64,000 bases of DNA from Comamonas sp. KCTC 72670 (GCA_014656495.1 BNCN01000008.1:62001-126000); one strand, 5' to 3'; numbered from the stretch's first letter, positions 1 through 8,438 are shown. The notes: generated by a model not told the origin, from the sequence alone. Numbers and translations: made by a program.

Positions 1-85
1 ACCCTTCTGCACGCCGGACGAGGACGGGCGGCTCTCACCCAATCTCACCAGGCTGGGGTTGTGCACGGCGGCGCCGTGAGGCGGG

Positions 86-913
86 TCACCCCCTGCGCAG
101 GAGCCACGCGCGCGCGGTGCGGTCCAGCGCCGCGACGGTGCGGAGGAAGAGGCTGGGTGACATCCGGCGCAGGCGCCAGCCCCAGCGGGCATCCGCCATG
201 GGGACGGAGTAGAGGCTCCGGGCATCCACGGCGCTCAAGAGCTTGCGCGCGATGACGTCCGGGCCGATGCGAGACGACCCCACCATGCGGACGGCGAGGG
301 TGCGAAGCGTCTCATCGGCGTAGCGGCCGGTGTTGGCGATGTTGGTGCGGAAGAAGCTGGGGCACGCCACGGTGACGCCAATGCCGGAGGCCTTGAGCTC
401 CACATACATCGTCTCGGAGAGCGCGACGACGCCCGCCTTGGAGACGTTGTAGGCCGCGAGGTCCGGCACGTAGACCAGCCCCGCGGACGAGGCGATGTTG
501 AGGATGTGTCCGGAGCCCTGCAGGCGCATGCGGGGAACGAAGACGTGGCAGCCGTGGATGACGCCCCACAGGTTGATGTCGAGCACGCGCTTCCACTCCG
601 CCAGCGGGAGCGCGCCCACGGCGCCCGCGCTGACGACGCCCGCGTTGTTGACGAGCAGGTCCACGCCCCCCAGCACCCGTATCGCCGTGTCGGCCAGTGC
701 TTCCACCTGGGCCACGTCGGTGACGTCGCAGTTCACGACGTGCGCCTCACCGCCTGCCTGCGTGACGCGCAGGGCCGTCTCCTCGGCGGAGGGCGTGTCC
801 ACATCGGACACCAGCACGCGGGCCTTGCGGCGGGCGAGCTCCTCACACAGCGCCCGGCCCAGGCCGCTGCCCGCTCCAGTGACGACGACTCGGGGTTGGG
901 ATGGAAGGCTCAT
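86..913 (-). CDS. Short-chain dehydrogenase/reductase (SDR)
   Basis: Probable NAD(P)-dependent oxidoreductase of the classical SDR family, 275 residues and cytoplasmic. The Rossmann nucleotide site TGAGSGLG is at residues 12-19, NNAG at 89-92, the catalytic serine in the SS pair at 142-143, and YNVSK (155-159) supplies the catalytic Tyr and Lys. The acidic residue after beta-2 (SDVD, 36-39) favours NAD(H) over NADP(H) by family rule. The C-terminal 60 residues are basic and of the type seen in larger SDRs. The substrate cannot be told from sequence. ATG start at 913. It is transcribed away from the lipoprotein pair at 1235-2394. Confidence 0.9.
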   Translation of the reverse strand: MSLPSQPRVVVTGAGSGLGRALCEELARRKARVLVSDVDTPSAEETALRVTQAGGEAHVVNCDVTDVAQVEALADTAIRVLGGVDLLVNNAGVVSAGAVGALPLAEWKRVLDINLWGVIHGCHVFVPRMRLQGSGHILNIASSAGLVYVPDLAAYNVSKAGVVALSETMYVELKASGIGVTVACPSFFRTNIANTGRYADETLRTLAVRMVGSSRIGPDVIARKLLSAVDARSLYSVPMADARWGWRLRRMSPSLFLRTVAALDRTARAWLLRRG

Positions 914-1234
914 GTGCGTTGGCTCAGTGCCTCACGGACCTCCATGAGGATGCGTCCCAGCATGTTCCGTCCATGGCCATTTCCGCCATCAACCCACGAG
1001 TCATCTTGTGAGGTCCCTGCCCATCCGTGCGCCACGCATCAGTCAGACATGGAAACCTCCGATGCCGCGCCATGACGCGAGCGCACAAGCCATCCCTGAC
1101 ACCGGGTGCTCCCTGACACACCTGACAAGCCTGTCCCGATTCCGGTCACCTCCGGTTCCCAGCCTTCGCGAGCACCCAGGCAGGCGAGCGTCGCGCCCGT
1201 GACGACGCGGTCGAATCCGGGTACAACCGGCCCC
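914..1234. other. Intergenic region between divergent genes
   Basis: About 320 bp between the SDR gene on the minus strand and the lipoprotein on the plus strand. It must hold the promoters for both directions. I see no convincing -35/-10 pair, hairpin or repeat. Open frames here run in high-GC shadow composition and were not accepted. Confidence 0.4.
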
Positions 1235-1489
1235 GTGAGACGCGCTTGGTGCGGAGCGTTCGCCGCCATCGCGGTGGGCCTCTTCGGATGCAATGACCTG
1301 GAAGTCTGTGGCTCGACGGCCAGTGACATCACGCGTGATGGCGGAGAGCCCTATCGCTGCGTCACCTCCGAGGACTGTCCGCGCACCTCTCGCGTCAACG
1401 TCTGCGTCACGGACGTCTCCCCGGTGGAGGTCTGCGTCCGGTGCCAGGATACGAAGTGCGTCTCCGTGACGCCGGAGGCCTGTGACTGA
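1235..1489 (+). CDS. Small cysteine-rich lipoprotein, hypothetical
   Basis: Predicted exported lipoprotein of 84 residues with no recognised family. From the GTG at 1235 the protein opens with a basic residue pair, a hydrophobic stretch and a lipobox ending LFGC, which is why this start was preferred. GTG at 1199 and ATG at 1106 are in-frame alternatives that would bury the signal peptide. The mature part has eight further cysteines, several in CxxC-like spacing near the C-terminus, suggesting disulfides in the periplasm. Its stop overlaps the ATG of the next gene (TGATG), so the two are translationally coupled. Confidence 0.6.
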   Translation: MRRAWCGAFAAIAVGLFGCNDLEVCGSTASDITRDGGEPYRCVTSEDCPRTSRVNVCVTDVSPVEVCVRCQDTKCVSVTPEACD

Positions 1490-2394
1490 TGAAGCCCCTG
1501 CGGCTCGCGCTCGCCGTGCTGTCCCTGGCCGCCACCGGGTGCCGGGACAAGCCCGTGGACCATCTCCAGCGGGCCCGTGACGCCACCTACGAGAAGCGTC
1601 CCGACGAAGCGCTCGTCGAGTACCGCAAGGCCTTCGATGCGCTCCGCCACGACTCCACCCCGGAGGCGCTCGTCCTTCGCGCGCGGGCGCTCAAGGGCGC
1701 CGCGGACGTCTACTGGCTGGAGCAGCGCAAGGTGAAGGAGGCGGTGGGCGTCTACCGCGAGCTCATCCAGCAGTGCCCCGAATCCCCCGAGGCGCTCGAG
1801 GCCCGCATCATCCTGGCGGAACTGCTGCGCGTGCACTACCGCGACCTGCGCGGCGCCATCGACCAGCTCACCGCCGCCCTCAAGCTCAACCCGCCACAAG
1901 GCGCGGAGCTGCACTACCTGGTGACGAAGCTCTACTTCGAGCTCGGCGACTATCAGCAATGCGAGCTGGAGACCCGCCGGGTCATGGAGCGCTTTCCCAC
2001 CAGCGCGTTCGTGGATGACGCCCTGTACCTCCAGGCCCAGGCCATCGCGATGATGGACGGCCGCCGCCAGGAGGCCTCGCGCACCTTCGCGGACCTGCGC
2101 ACCCGCTTCCCGGACTCCGAGCTCGCGCCGCACGCCCTCTTCGAGATGGGCAAGCTGCGCGCCGACGCGGGAGAGAACGAGAAGGCCATCGAGACGTGGG
2201 TGGAGGCGCTCAAGACGCACCCCGACCCGCCGCTCGTGCAGGACTACATCGCGCGCGCGCGCCGACGCATCGCCAACACCACCGCGGCGGGCGTGGGGCA
2301 GCGCGAGGTGGCCTTCGACCGCGTCCGCCCCGCGCGCACGTCGTTGGAAGCGGTGGGTGGCAGGCCCGAGGAAGCCGCGCACGAGAACAACTGA
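1489..2394 (+). CDS. TPR-repeat lipoprotein
   Basis: Predicted lipoprotein, 301 residues, with a signal peptide ending at the lipobox TGC (residues 16-18). The mature part is a run of tetratricopeptide-like helical pairs from about residue 25 to 255, with recurring alanine, glycine, tyrosine and proline positions and phrases such as DEALVEYRKAFDAL and EKAIETWVEALKTHP. It resembles YfgC/YbgF/BamD-type TPR lipoproteins in architecture. It probably scaffolds an envelope complex at the periplasmic face. It starts inside the stop of the previous small lipoprotein gene, so both form one operon. A specific partner cannot be named. Confidence 0.75.
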   Translation: MKPLRLALAVLSLAATGCRDKPVDHLQRARDATYEKRPDEALVEYRKAFDALRHDSTPEALVLRARALKGAADVYWLEQRKVKEAVGVYRELIQQCPESPEALEARIILAELLRVHYRDLRGAIDQLTAALKLNPPQGAELHYLVTKLYFELGDYQQCELETRRVMERFPTSAFVDDALYLQAQAIAMMDGRRQEASRTFADLRTRFPDSELAPHALFEMGKLRADAGENEKAIETWVEALKTHPDPPLVQDYIARARRRIANTTAAGVGQREVAFDRVRPARTSLEAVGGRPEEAAHENN

Positions 2395-2405
2395 CGCCCC
2401 GAGCG

Positions 2406-3317
2406 CTACGCGGGCACGTCCAGCGTCGCGGCCTGCAGGCTCGCGGGCGCGCCGTTCTCCGCGGCTGAAATCAGCAGCACCTGCACGCGTCCCTGCTCCA
2501 CCCGGGCGTCCACCCCCACGAGCGTCACGGGCCCGGCGGGTGCGTCCAGGAACACCGGCGAGCCATCCGGCGCCAACACCCCCACGACGGAGCCGCTCGC
2601 GGACGGTGCCGCGCCCGGACTGCCCGCGGTGGCCGTGAAGACCATCCGCCCATCCGGCAGCGGTGAGGCGGCCGTGAAGGCCAGCCGCATGCCGCCCGCT
2701 TGTCCCAGCTCCCAGCGGCGCGTCATGCGCACCACGTCCGGTCCCAGCGCGCCCGCCTCCAGTCCGCGCAGGACGCGCTCGGCGTCCAGGTCCACCAGTG
2801 CGTCCGTCCCCGGCTCGCCCGTGCCGCGTTGCAGCAGCCGGAGCAGTCCCCCGGCCTGCGCGGCGCCCGCGATGTGGAGCGGCCCGAGCTCCCGCGACAA
2901 CTGCGTGTACAGCGCGGTGCAGTCCACCGGCCGGGCTTCACCGGCCAGGGTGCCATCGGCGCCCAGCGCCATCAGCGCGCCCCGGTTGCGGCCCTCCGCG
3001 CGGCCCGAAGGCAGGAGCAGGAGCGCCCCGTGTGGAGCGCCACTCGAGGGGCCCACCCGACAGAGGACCTCCAGGTTGGGGGTCGACGATTTGAGCGACA
3101 CGGGCTCATCGGGTTGGTGATTCGCGAAGAGCACCACCCCATGGCCCGGTTCATCTCCGTCCAGGGAGAACGCCGCCACGTGCAGCGGCTCCTCCGCGAC
3201 GGTGTAGAGCCAGCTTCCCACGCGCACCAGGCTGTTCGCGGAAGCGACGTGCGACGGGCGTCCCGAAACGAAGGGAGCCTCCAGGTCGAGGGTACGCCGT
3301 GCAGTGAGATGAATCAT
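2406..3317 (-). CDS. Hypothetical protein, possible beta-propeller
   Basis: A 303-residue protein with no signal peptide or membrane segment. It is rich in short beta-strand phrases with glycine turns (LPDGRMVFTATAG, LAPDGSPVFLDAP), the pattern seen in propeller-like or DUF6929-type proteins, but I do not recognise a clear family signature. No catalytic motif stands out. Convergent with the TPR lipoprotein (11 bp between stops) and 44 bp upstream of nothing shared on its own strand except the mgtE gene, which precedes it in transcription order. Function unknown. Confidence 0.6.
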   Translation of the reverse strand: MIHLTARRTLDLEAPFVSGRPSHVASANSLVRVGSWLYTVAEEPLHVAAFSLDGDEPGHGVVLFANHQPDEPVSLKSSTPNLEVLCRVGPSSGAPHGALLLLPSGRAEGRNRGALMALGADGTLAGEARPVDCTALYTQLSRELGPLHIAGAAQAGGLLRLLQRGTGEPGTDALVDLDAERVLRGLEAGALGPDVVRMTRRWELGQAGGMRLAFTAASPLPDGRMVFTATAGSPGAAPSASGSVVGVLAPDGSPVFLDAPAGPVTLVGVDARVEQGRVQVLLISAAENGAPASLQAATLDVPA

Positions 3318-3361
3318 GGCCGTGCCTCCCGTGAAGCCGAGGCCTCACGGGCCCCGGCGCT

Positions 3362-4687
3362 TCACAGCAGCGTACCCCGCAGAAGCAGGCTGGCGACGGT
3401 GAAGTAGATGACCACGCCGCTAACGTCCACCAGTGTGGCAACGAAGGGGGCGGAAGCGCTCGCCGGGTCGAACCCGAAGCGACGCAGCACCAGGGGCAGC
3501 ATGGAGCCCGCCAGCGTTCCGAACGTCACCACGCCCAGCACGGACAGCGCGACGGTGATGCCCAGCTCGAGCGAATGTTCACCATAGACGCCGGTGATGG
3601 AATTCCAGATGAGGATGCGCGCCAGGCCCACCACGCCCAGGACCAGACCCAGGACGAGGCCGGAGAGCAGCTCGCGGCGCGCCACGCGCCACCAGTCCTT
3701 CAACCGCATCTCGCCCAGCGCCAGCGAGCGGATGATGAGCGTGGAGGCCTGGCTGCCGGAGTTGCCGCCAGAGGAGATGATGAGCGGCACGAAGAGGCTC
3801 AGCACCACGGCGGTGGCGATTTCGTCCTCGAAGCTGCTCATCGCGGTGGCGGTGAGCATCTGTCCCAGGAAGAGCACCAGCAGCCAGCCGATGCGCTTCT
3901 TCAGCATGCCGAAGAAGCCGACCTCGAAGTAGGGCGCCTCCAGGGCCTCCATGCCGCCGGCCTTCTGGATGTCCTCCGTGGCCTCTTCCTGGACCACGTC
4001 GACGATGTCGTCGACTGTGACGATGCCCTTCATCCGCTGCTGGGCGTCGAGCACGGGCAGGGCCATGAAGCCGTGCTCGGTGAACAGGCGGCTCACCGCT
4101 TCCTGGTCGGTGTCCTCGGACACGGTGATGACGTCGCGCTGCATGACGTTCGCCACGCGCTTGTCACTGGCGGCCTGGAAGAGCTGGCGCAGGGACAGCA
4201 CCCCCTGAAGGCGCTGCTCGGCGTCGAGCACGTACGCGTAATAGACCGTCTCCACGCGCTCGCGGGCCTGCTTGCGCAGGTAACCGATGGCCTCGTCGAT
4301 GGTCATGTCCGGCCGCACGCGGGCGAAGCGCGGGTTCATGAGACCGCCGGCGTCGTCCTCCGCGTAGGCCAGCAGCACGTTGACCTCACGGCGGCTGGCG
4401 TCGTCGAGCTGCGTGAGGATGGAGTCCGCCTGGTCGGGCTCCACCGCCTGGACCAGGTCGGCCAGGTCGTCGGGGGGCAGCAGCCGCACCCAGGTCCGGC
4501 GCTCGGCGGGTTCCAGGTGGAGGATGAGCTCCGCCTGCTCACGGGCGGACAGGCCCAGGAAGAAGTCGTCCTTCACCGGCGTGGGGAGCAGCCGGAAGCC
4601 CTCCAGCCGCTCGTCGATGGAGAGCACGGGCCACGCCTCGTGCAGTTCCTCCATGGAGAGCGGAGCGCTCTGGGGGCTTTCCATCAT
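3362..4687 (-). CDS. mgtE: Magnesium transporter MgtE
   Basis: Inner-membrane Mg2+ channel of the MgtE family, 441 residues, close to the usual length. Order: acidic MgtE N domain (about 10-130, with LPPDDLADLV), two CBS domains (about 135-255) that sense cytosolic Mg2+, a connecting helix, then five membrane segments from about 280. The pore signature SSGGNSGSQASTL and the last-helix segment FVATLVDVSGVV are both present, including the conserved Asp of the latter. ATG at 4687 is followed at once by a second ATG. No Mg2+ riboswitch-like leader was seen upstream. Confidence 0.95.
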   Translation of the reverse strand: MMESPQSAPLSMEELHEAWPVLSIDERLEGFRLLPTPVKDDFFLGLSAREQAELILHLEPAERRTWVRLLPPDDLADLVQAVEPDQADSILTQLDDASRREVNVLLAYAEDDAGGLMNPRFARVRPDMTIDEAIGYLRKQARERVETVYYAYVLDAEQRLQGVLSLRQLFQAASDKRVANVMQRDVITVSEDTDQEAVSRLFTEHGFMALPVLDAQQRMKGIVTVDDIVDVVQEEATEDIQKAGGMEALEAPYFEVGFFGMLKKRIGWLLVLFLGQMLTATAMSSFEDEIATAVVLSLFVPLIISSGGNSGSQASTLIIRSLALGEMRLKDWWRVARRELLSGLVLGLVLGVVGLARILIWNSITGVYGEHSLELGITVALSVLGVVTFGTLAGSMLPLVLRRFGFDPASASAPFVATLVDVSGVVIYFTVASLLLRGTLL

Positions 4688-4828
4688 GGGGGCTCACCTC
4701 CGGGCGGTGTCGGGTGGAGCGCGTGGTGCCGCGGCGCGCCGGCCTCTCTACACCCATGGGCCGGGCATCGCGAGGGGCAGGCAGGCGACATTTCGCGCTT
4801 TTCTTCCGTGTGTGCCCCAACGGTCCCC

Positions 4829-6181
4829 TTATTTCAACGAGGACTCACCCCGTGCGTACACCCGGGTGCTCCGGCCCGTGCCTGCTTCCCAGTAGAAGCG
4901 GGGCGTGGCGGTCCGCACGCCGTAGGGCAGGTCCACGTTGGCGGGAAGCGCCTCCAGTCCCAAGGCACCGGGTGTGGCGGGCACGGTAGGCACGATGATG
5001 CCGGCCTGGGAGTGGCGCCATTGCAGAATGGGCAGGGCGGCGCCGGGACGGAGGGGCGCGCTTACCAGCTCGATGGGCGCGTCCACCATGAGGGTGCCCC
5101 GCTCGACCAGGGCGCCATGCTCCGCCGCCCACCGGTAGAGGGTCCGCCCCGGCTGCGGCGAGGCGTCGTTGTCCACGCGGGTCCAGAGCGCGCTGTCCTC
5201 GGTGCCCGCGGGCACGCCCGGCAAGCGCTGGCAGGGCGCCTCCGAGGCGACGAAGCTCCCCGCGGGACCGACCTGGAAGGCACACGCGAGGCTGTCAGGC
5301 GCCAGCGCCATCTGGACGACCTGGACCTCGGTGGGGCCCGTGCGCACGAGCACGCCCTGCACCAGGTCCACACCGAAGAGCACGCGGTTGGGGAGGCCCC
5401 AGGGCGTGGGCGTGGCGCCAGTGACGACGCCTTGCGACGTGAAGGCGAAGCGGTGCAGGTGCTCCGTGTCGAGCACCCACAGCTCCTCTTCGGTCGCGAG
5501 CCTGCTCTGGACGATGGTCACCGTGTCGCGTTGGTTGAGCAGCAGCGTGCCGGTGAGCACGAGCTCCGCGCCGGTGTCGATGAACCGGCGCACCCGGTTC
5601 TCGCCCACGGTCCAGACGACGTTGCCTGCGACAGCCACGTCCGGCGGCCCGGAGGGGCCCGCGAGCCGGGTTTCGTTCCCACCCTTGGCGTGGAGCGCCA
5701 CGCCGTCGCAAATCCAGGTGCCATGCGTGGTGCGGTCCAACTGGGTGCAGCGAGGCAGCTCGAGCAGGGTCGCGTCACCGCCACGCCACTCCGCCGCCAC
5801 ATAGGCGCCGAACTGCTGGACGCTGCCCACGGGGGCGAAGGCGACGCGGACATGGTGTCGTCCCGGTGTCTTGGGAACGAAGCGCACGGTGGCGGAGTGC
5901 CCGCCGTTGGCGAGCGATGCCTCCGCGGCGATGACGTGGTTGTTCGGGTCGAAGACCTCCACGCTGACGCTGTCGGGGGCCTGGGACGGGGAGGGGGCCT
6001 CGCAGGACGAGCGCAGGTTCGGTTGGACCACGAACTCCGCGATGTTGCCCAGGATGACCGCGGGTGCGTTTTGCCCGGCGCTCCCGGGCGGCGGCAAGAG
6101 GTTGCATTCGTCGAAGCCGCTGGCGCAGCCGGACAGGAGGACGGCCGCGGATGTCGCGAGCAGGCGGGGGGCGGTCTTCAT
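4829..6181 (-). CDS. Large lipoprotein, hypothetical
   Basis: Predicted exported lipoprotein of 450 residues. The ATG at 6181 was chosen because it gives a classic signal peptide with lipobox SGC at residues 17-19; the longer frame to 6244 adds an implausible proline/arginine-rich leader. The mature protein contains a beta-rich N-terminal region with an Ig-like segment (VSVEVFDPNNHVIAAEA, VRFVPKTPGRHHVRVAFAP), then repeated strands that could form a propeller. I do not recognise a named family; such proteins are common in myxobacterial envelopes. It stands alone, with 140 bp to mgtE. Confidence 0.7.
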   Translation of the reverse strand: MKTAPRLLATSAAVLLSGCASGFDECNLLPPPGSAGQNAPAVILGNIAEFVVQPNLRSSCEAPSPSQAPDSVSVEVFDPNNHVIAAEASLANGGHSATVRFVPKTPGRHHVRVAFAPVGSVQQFGAYVAAEWRGGDATLLELPRCTQLDRTTHGTWICDGVALHAKGGNETRLAGPSGPPDVAVAGNVVWTVGENRVRRFIDTGAELVLTGTLLLNQRDTVTIVQSRLATEEELWVLDTEHLHRFAFTSQGVVTGATPTPWGLPNRVLFGVDLVQGVLVRTGPTEVQVVQMALAPDSLACAFQVGPAGSFVASEAPCQRLPGVPAGTEDSALWTRVDNDASPQPGRTLYRWAAEHGALVERGTLMVDAPIELVSAPLRPGAALPILQWRHSQAGIIVPTVPATPGALGLEALPANVDLPYGVRTATPRFYWEAGTGRSTRVYARGESSLK

Positions 6182-6340
6182 CGCGAGGGAGCGCCGCCTG
6201 GGTGACCTCGGCCAAGGCGGAGGCGGCTCATGCTCCCGGAGCACATTACCGCATTCACGCGGGGGACCGGCGACGGGTGTTTCGCCGTGTCAGGCCCTGC
6301 GTTCTCCCCGCGTCATTTCTCGTCAGAAAGGAGCGGTGAC

Positions 6341-6487
6341 ATGACGACGATGAACCTGACGGGCCCGATGAACTCCGACACCTTGAACGACACTGGCATC
6401 GGCATCGGCGTGCTCGCGTCCGTCGCCCTCGGTCCCGCTCTTGTGCTGCCTCGCCTGCCCGCTGGCGGTAGGGGGCCCGGCTTCTGA
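6341..6487 (+). CDS. Tiny ORF, copy A of a duplicated cassette
   Basis: A 48-codon frame starting at ATG 6341 with a good ribosome site (AAAGGAG at 6327-6333). The first 20 or so residues match the tiny ORF at 8215 (shared pattern NLTxPMNxDTLNDTxIGI), while the C-terminal half differs and is more hydrophobic here (SVALGPALVLP). A small hairpin and a strong terminator-like stem follow, then a tRNA-like gene; the same order occurs at the second copy. Conserved start, ribosome site and N-terminus argue for translation. No known peptide family recognised. It could also be a leader whose DNA, not its peptide, matters. Confidence 0.5.
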   Translation: MTTMNLTGPMNSDTLNDTGIGIGVLASVALGPALVLPRLPAGGRGPGF

Positions 6488-6524
6488 CACCTCGCGCCCG
6501 TCCTTCGACGTGGCGTGGCAGGTC

Positions 6525-6558
6525 AGAGGCCGGGCTCCCCAGCGGGACCCCGGCCTCT
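6525..6558 (+). terminator. Terminator-like hairpin, copy A
   Basis: Ten-base perfect stem AGAGGCCGGG/CCCGGCCTCT with a 14-base loop, followed by a short T-containing tail. It closes the tiny ORF at 6341 and is nearly identical in stem sequence to the hairpin at 8383-8415. Confidence 0.7.
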
Positions 6559-6584
6559 GGCATTTCAGGGCCGATGCAGCACGC

Positions 6585-6656
6585 GCGGTTGTGGCCGAGT
6601 GGTGAGGCCCCTGGTCGCCAGCCAGGTGAACGCGGGTTCGAACCCCGCCGACCGCT
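6585..6656 (+). tRNA. tRNA-Gly (GCC), atypical
   Basis: Full cloverleaf: acceptor GCGGTTG/CGACCGC, D arm with a three-pair stem and GG in the loop, anticodon stem CCTGG/CCAGG, loop TCGCCAG, T arm GCGGG/CCCGC with TTCGAAC loop, discriminator T as expected for glycine. Anticodon GCC. Position 33, almost always U, is C here. CCA is not encoded. The C33 change is also seen in some glycine tRNAs that serve peptidoglycan synthesis in staphylococci, although this one keeps the D-loop GG. Whether it is charged and used in translation cannot be told. Confidence 0.75.
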
Positions 6657-6689
6657 TCTTTGCAATCCCCGTTGTCGTCGTCGCAGCAC

Positions 6690-6763
6690 GCCGCGGTAGC
6701 CCAACTGGTAGAGGCGCTGCACTCAGAATGCAGAGGGTGCGGGTTCGAATCCCGCCCGCGGCA
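6690..6763 (+). tRNA. tRNA with CAG (Leu) anticodon but class I body
   Basis: Acceptor GCCGCGG/CCGCGGC, D arm GCCC..GGC type, anticodon stem CTGCA/TGCAG, loop CTCAGAA giving anticodon CAG, variable loop of only five bases (AGGGT), T arm GCGGG/CCCGC with loop TTCGAAT, A73. Anticodon CAG reads CUG (leucine), and A73 fits LeuRS. Bacterial leucine tRNAs normally carry a long variable arm, which this gene lacks. So the amino acid identity is open. CCA not encoded. It lies 33 bases after the tRNA-Gly and 10 bases before the tRNA-Pro. Confidence 0.8.
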
Positions 6764-6773
6764 TGGTTGTCAT

Positions 6774-6849
6774 CGGGACGTAGCTCAGCTTGGACAAGAG
6801 CGCGCGCTCGGGGTGCGCGAGGTCGCTGGTTCGAATCCAGTCGTCCCGA
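6774..6849 (+). tRNA. tRNA-Pro (GGG), atypical
   Basis: Acceptor CGGGACG/CGTCCCG with C1-G72 and A73, the proline pattern; D arm GCTC/GAGC; anticodon stem CGCGC/GCGCG; loop TCGGGGT with anticodon GGG; T arm closed by one G-T pair with loop TTCGAAT. As in the neighbouring glycine gene, position 33 is C instead of U. CCA not encoded. The gene ends seven bases before the stop of the convergent VOC gene. Confidence 0.8.
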
Positions 6850-6855
6850 CTCCGT

Positions 6856-7245
6856 CTATCCGCCCATCGGTGTACAGAGTTCCACGAGGACGCCGTTGAG
6901 GTCTCGCACGTAGGCCACCGTCTGGCCCCAGGGCTTCTGCTTGGGCGCTTGCGTGGCCTCGGCGCCGGCTTCCACCGCATGTGCGTAGGCCCCGGCCACG
7001 TCCTCCGTGACGAGCGCGACCTCCACGGCCGCGGCCTCCTCCTTCGGGCGCAGAGGGCGCACGGTGAAGCCGTGTTCCTTCGCGGCACCCTCCTCGACGA
7101 AGGCGAGCGCGGTGGTCCCCGTCTCCATCTCCGCGTAGGTACCCGTCTCGTGCACGAAGCGGCGCTTCAGCCCCAAGGCCTTCTCGTAGAAGGCAACGGT
7201 GGCGGTCACGTCCTGCACGTAGAAGATGATGTAGCCGAGTTTCAT
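6856..7245 (-). CDS. VOC (glyoxalase/bleomycin-resistance fold) protein
   Basis: A 129-residue single-domain vicinal-oxygen-chelate protein. N-terminal VOC start KLGYIIFYVQDV, the middle Glu region METGTTALAF, and the C-terminal DLNGVLVELCTP are all typical of the family, which includes glyoxalases and antibiotic-binding proteins. The exact substrate cannot be read off. ATG at 7245 follows AGGAG at good spacing; the longer frame to 7293 has no ribosome site. It is downstream of the AraC regulator on the same strand (88 bp), a likely regulator/target pair. Confidence 0.85.
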   Translation of the reverse strand: MKLGYIIFYVQDVTATVAFYEKALGLKRRFVHETGTYAEMETGTTALAFVEEGAAKEHGFTVRPLRPKEEAAAVEVALVTEDVAGAYAHAVEAGAEATQAPKQKPWGQTVAYVRDLNGVLVELCTPMGG

Positions 7246-7333
7246 GCGACGCTCCTGTCGGCCCGCGAGAGGCCTGTACGGGCGCTTCGTCACACGGAGG
7301 GCGCGCGGTTGTCTTGAAGAAATCGGACAGCGC

Positions 7334-8131
7334 TCAGCCCACGAGTGCGCTGGGGGACACGCCTGCGAGTTCGCGTACGTCGCGTGACAGATGGGCCTGG
7401 TCGGCGTAGCCGCATTCGAACGCGATGTCGCACAGGGCGGCGTCCCCGTTGGCGCGCAGCAGGGACACCGCCCGCTGGAAGCGCAGGACCCGCGCGAGCA
7501 GCTTCGGCGCGACGCCGGCCTCGTCGAGGATGTCCCGGTGCAGGGTGCGTTCGCTCACGCCCAGCGAGCGGGCCAGCGCCGTCATCCGCACCTGTCCCCC
7601 GGAGGATTGGAGGTGTGCCAGCGCCTGGACGGCGCGGGGCTTCGCGACGTCCAGGAACGAAGCCCAGCGCTGGGTGATGGTGTCCTGGAGCAGGGTCATG
7701 GCGTGGGCGGGGGTGGCGCAGTCCTCCATCCGCCGCTGGAGCTGCGCGAAAGCGGGCGCGCAGTCCTGCACGGTGACGTTGAGGCCGCAGAGCTCACGCG
7801 GGCTGACGCCGAGCAGGGCCTGCGCCCAGCCCGGGCGGAGCCTGACGCCCAGGCTCACCGCCCCGGGCTCGAGGTCGATGAGGATGAAGCGCTTCATGGG
7901 CCCGACGATGCCCAGCCGTGAGCGGGCCAGCCACGCCCGACCGGGGGCGTGGTGAAAGTCGAAGATGAGGTCGGTGCAGCCATCGGGCAGGACCCGGTGT
8001 TGCTGGAGCAGCGACGCGCCGCGTTGCGGGCGGCGGGGCACCCAGAACTGCCAGAACGCGTCCACCGCATCCGCCATGGCGGCGGGCGGCGCCCACTGGG
8101 TGTAGCCCTGCTGCTGTTCGTCCTCCGCCAT
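7334..8131 (-). CDS. AraC-family transcriptional regulator
   Basis: DNA-binding regulator, 265 residues from ATG 8131. The N-terminal ~150 residues form a sensor half of the DUF6597 type (VLPDGCTDLIFDFH motif). The C-terminal ~90 residues carry two helix-turn-helix units: ALARSLGVSERTLHRDIL and ALCDIAFECGYADQAHLSRD, the second being the AraC signature. The VOC gene follows on the same strand, so it is the likely target. Both sit as an insert between the two tRNA-like groups. Effector unknown. Confidence 0.88.
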   Translation of the reverse strand: MAEDEQQQGYTQWAPPAAMADAVDAFWQFWVPRRPQRGASLLQQHRVLPDGCTDLIFDFHHAPGRAWLARSRLGIVGPMKRFILIDLEPGAVSLGVRLRPGWAQALLGVSPRELCGLNVTVQDCAPAFAQLQRRMEDCATPAHAMTLLQDTITQRWASFLDVAKPRAVQALAHLQSSGGQVRMTALARSLGVSERTLHRDILDEAGVAPKLLARVLRFQRAVSLLRANGDAALCDIAFECGYADQAHLSRDVRELAGVSPSALVG

Positions 8132-8214
8132 GGTGTCCCTGCCGCTGGTGCGTTCGCGGTGTGTCAGGCCCCAAGCGGTCAACGCGTCCATTCCCCATGA
8201 AAGGAGCGGTGGCC

Positions 8215-8337
8215 ATGAAGACGGCGAACCTGACGAGCCCGATGAATCCCGACACCCTGAACGATACTGTCATCGGCATCGATGCGCTCGCGCGCGCTGG
8301 CCGTGCCGCCGCTCTTGATTTCGAGCGTGGAGACTGA
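8215..8337 (+). CDS. Tiny ORF, copy B of a duplicated cassette
   Basis: A 40-codon frame from ATG 8215, with AAAGGAG at 8199-8205. N-terminus NLTSPMNPDTLNDTVIGI matches the tiny ORF at 6341 closely; the tail is different and polar (ALDFERGD). An in-frame ATG at 8197 is possible but contains the ribosome site. DNA similarity to copy A extends upstream (GTGTCAGGCCC block) and downstream into the hairpin and terminator, so a unit of roughly 250 bp was duplicated. No known family. Confidence 0.5.
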   Translation: MKTANLTSPMNPDTLNDTVIGIDALARAGRAAALDFERGD

Positions 8338-8353
8338 CCCCTGACCCACCACA

Positions 8354-8371
8354 CCCCGTCGAAGGACGGGG
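8354..8371 (+). repeat. Small hairpin after tiny ORF B
   Basis: Perfect seven-pair stem CCCCGTC/GACGGGG with GAAG loop, between tiny ORF B and its terminator. Copy A has a shorter relative (CGTC CTTC GACG, 6499-6510) at the same place. Confidence 0.5.
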
Positions 8372-8382
8372 AATGGCAGGCC

Positions 8383-8415
8383 AGAGGCCGGGCTCCCCGA
8401 GGAAACCCGGCCTCT
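8383..8415 (+). terminator. Terminator-like hairpin, copy B
   Basis: Ten-base stem AGAGGCCGGG/CCCGGCCTCT identical to the stem at 6525-6558, with a different loop, followed by TCCTTTTCC. Best rho-independent terminator candidate in the window. It precedes the tRNA-Asp-like gene by 23 bp. Confidence 0.75.
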
Positions 8416-8438
8416 TCCTTTTCCGGGTCAACCCCACT

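Noticed and set aside
3575..6205. An 876-codon open frame on the plus strand
   Set aside because: It lies antisense to mgtE and the large lipoprotein, both of which have strong family or signal-peptide support. Its translation is a His/Gly/Arg/Glu-rich shadow typical of high-GC third-position bias.
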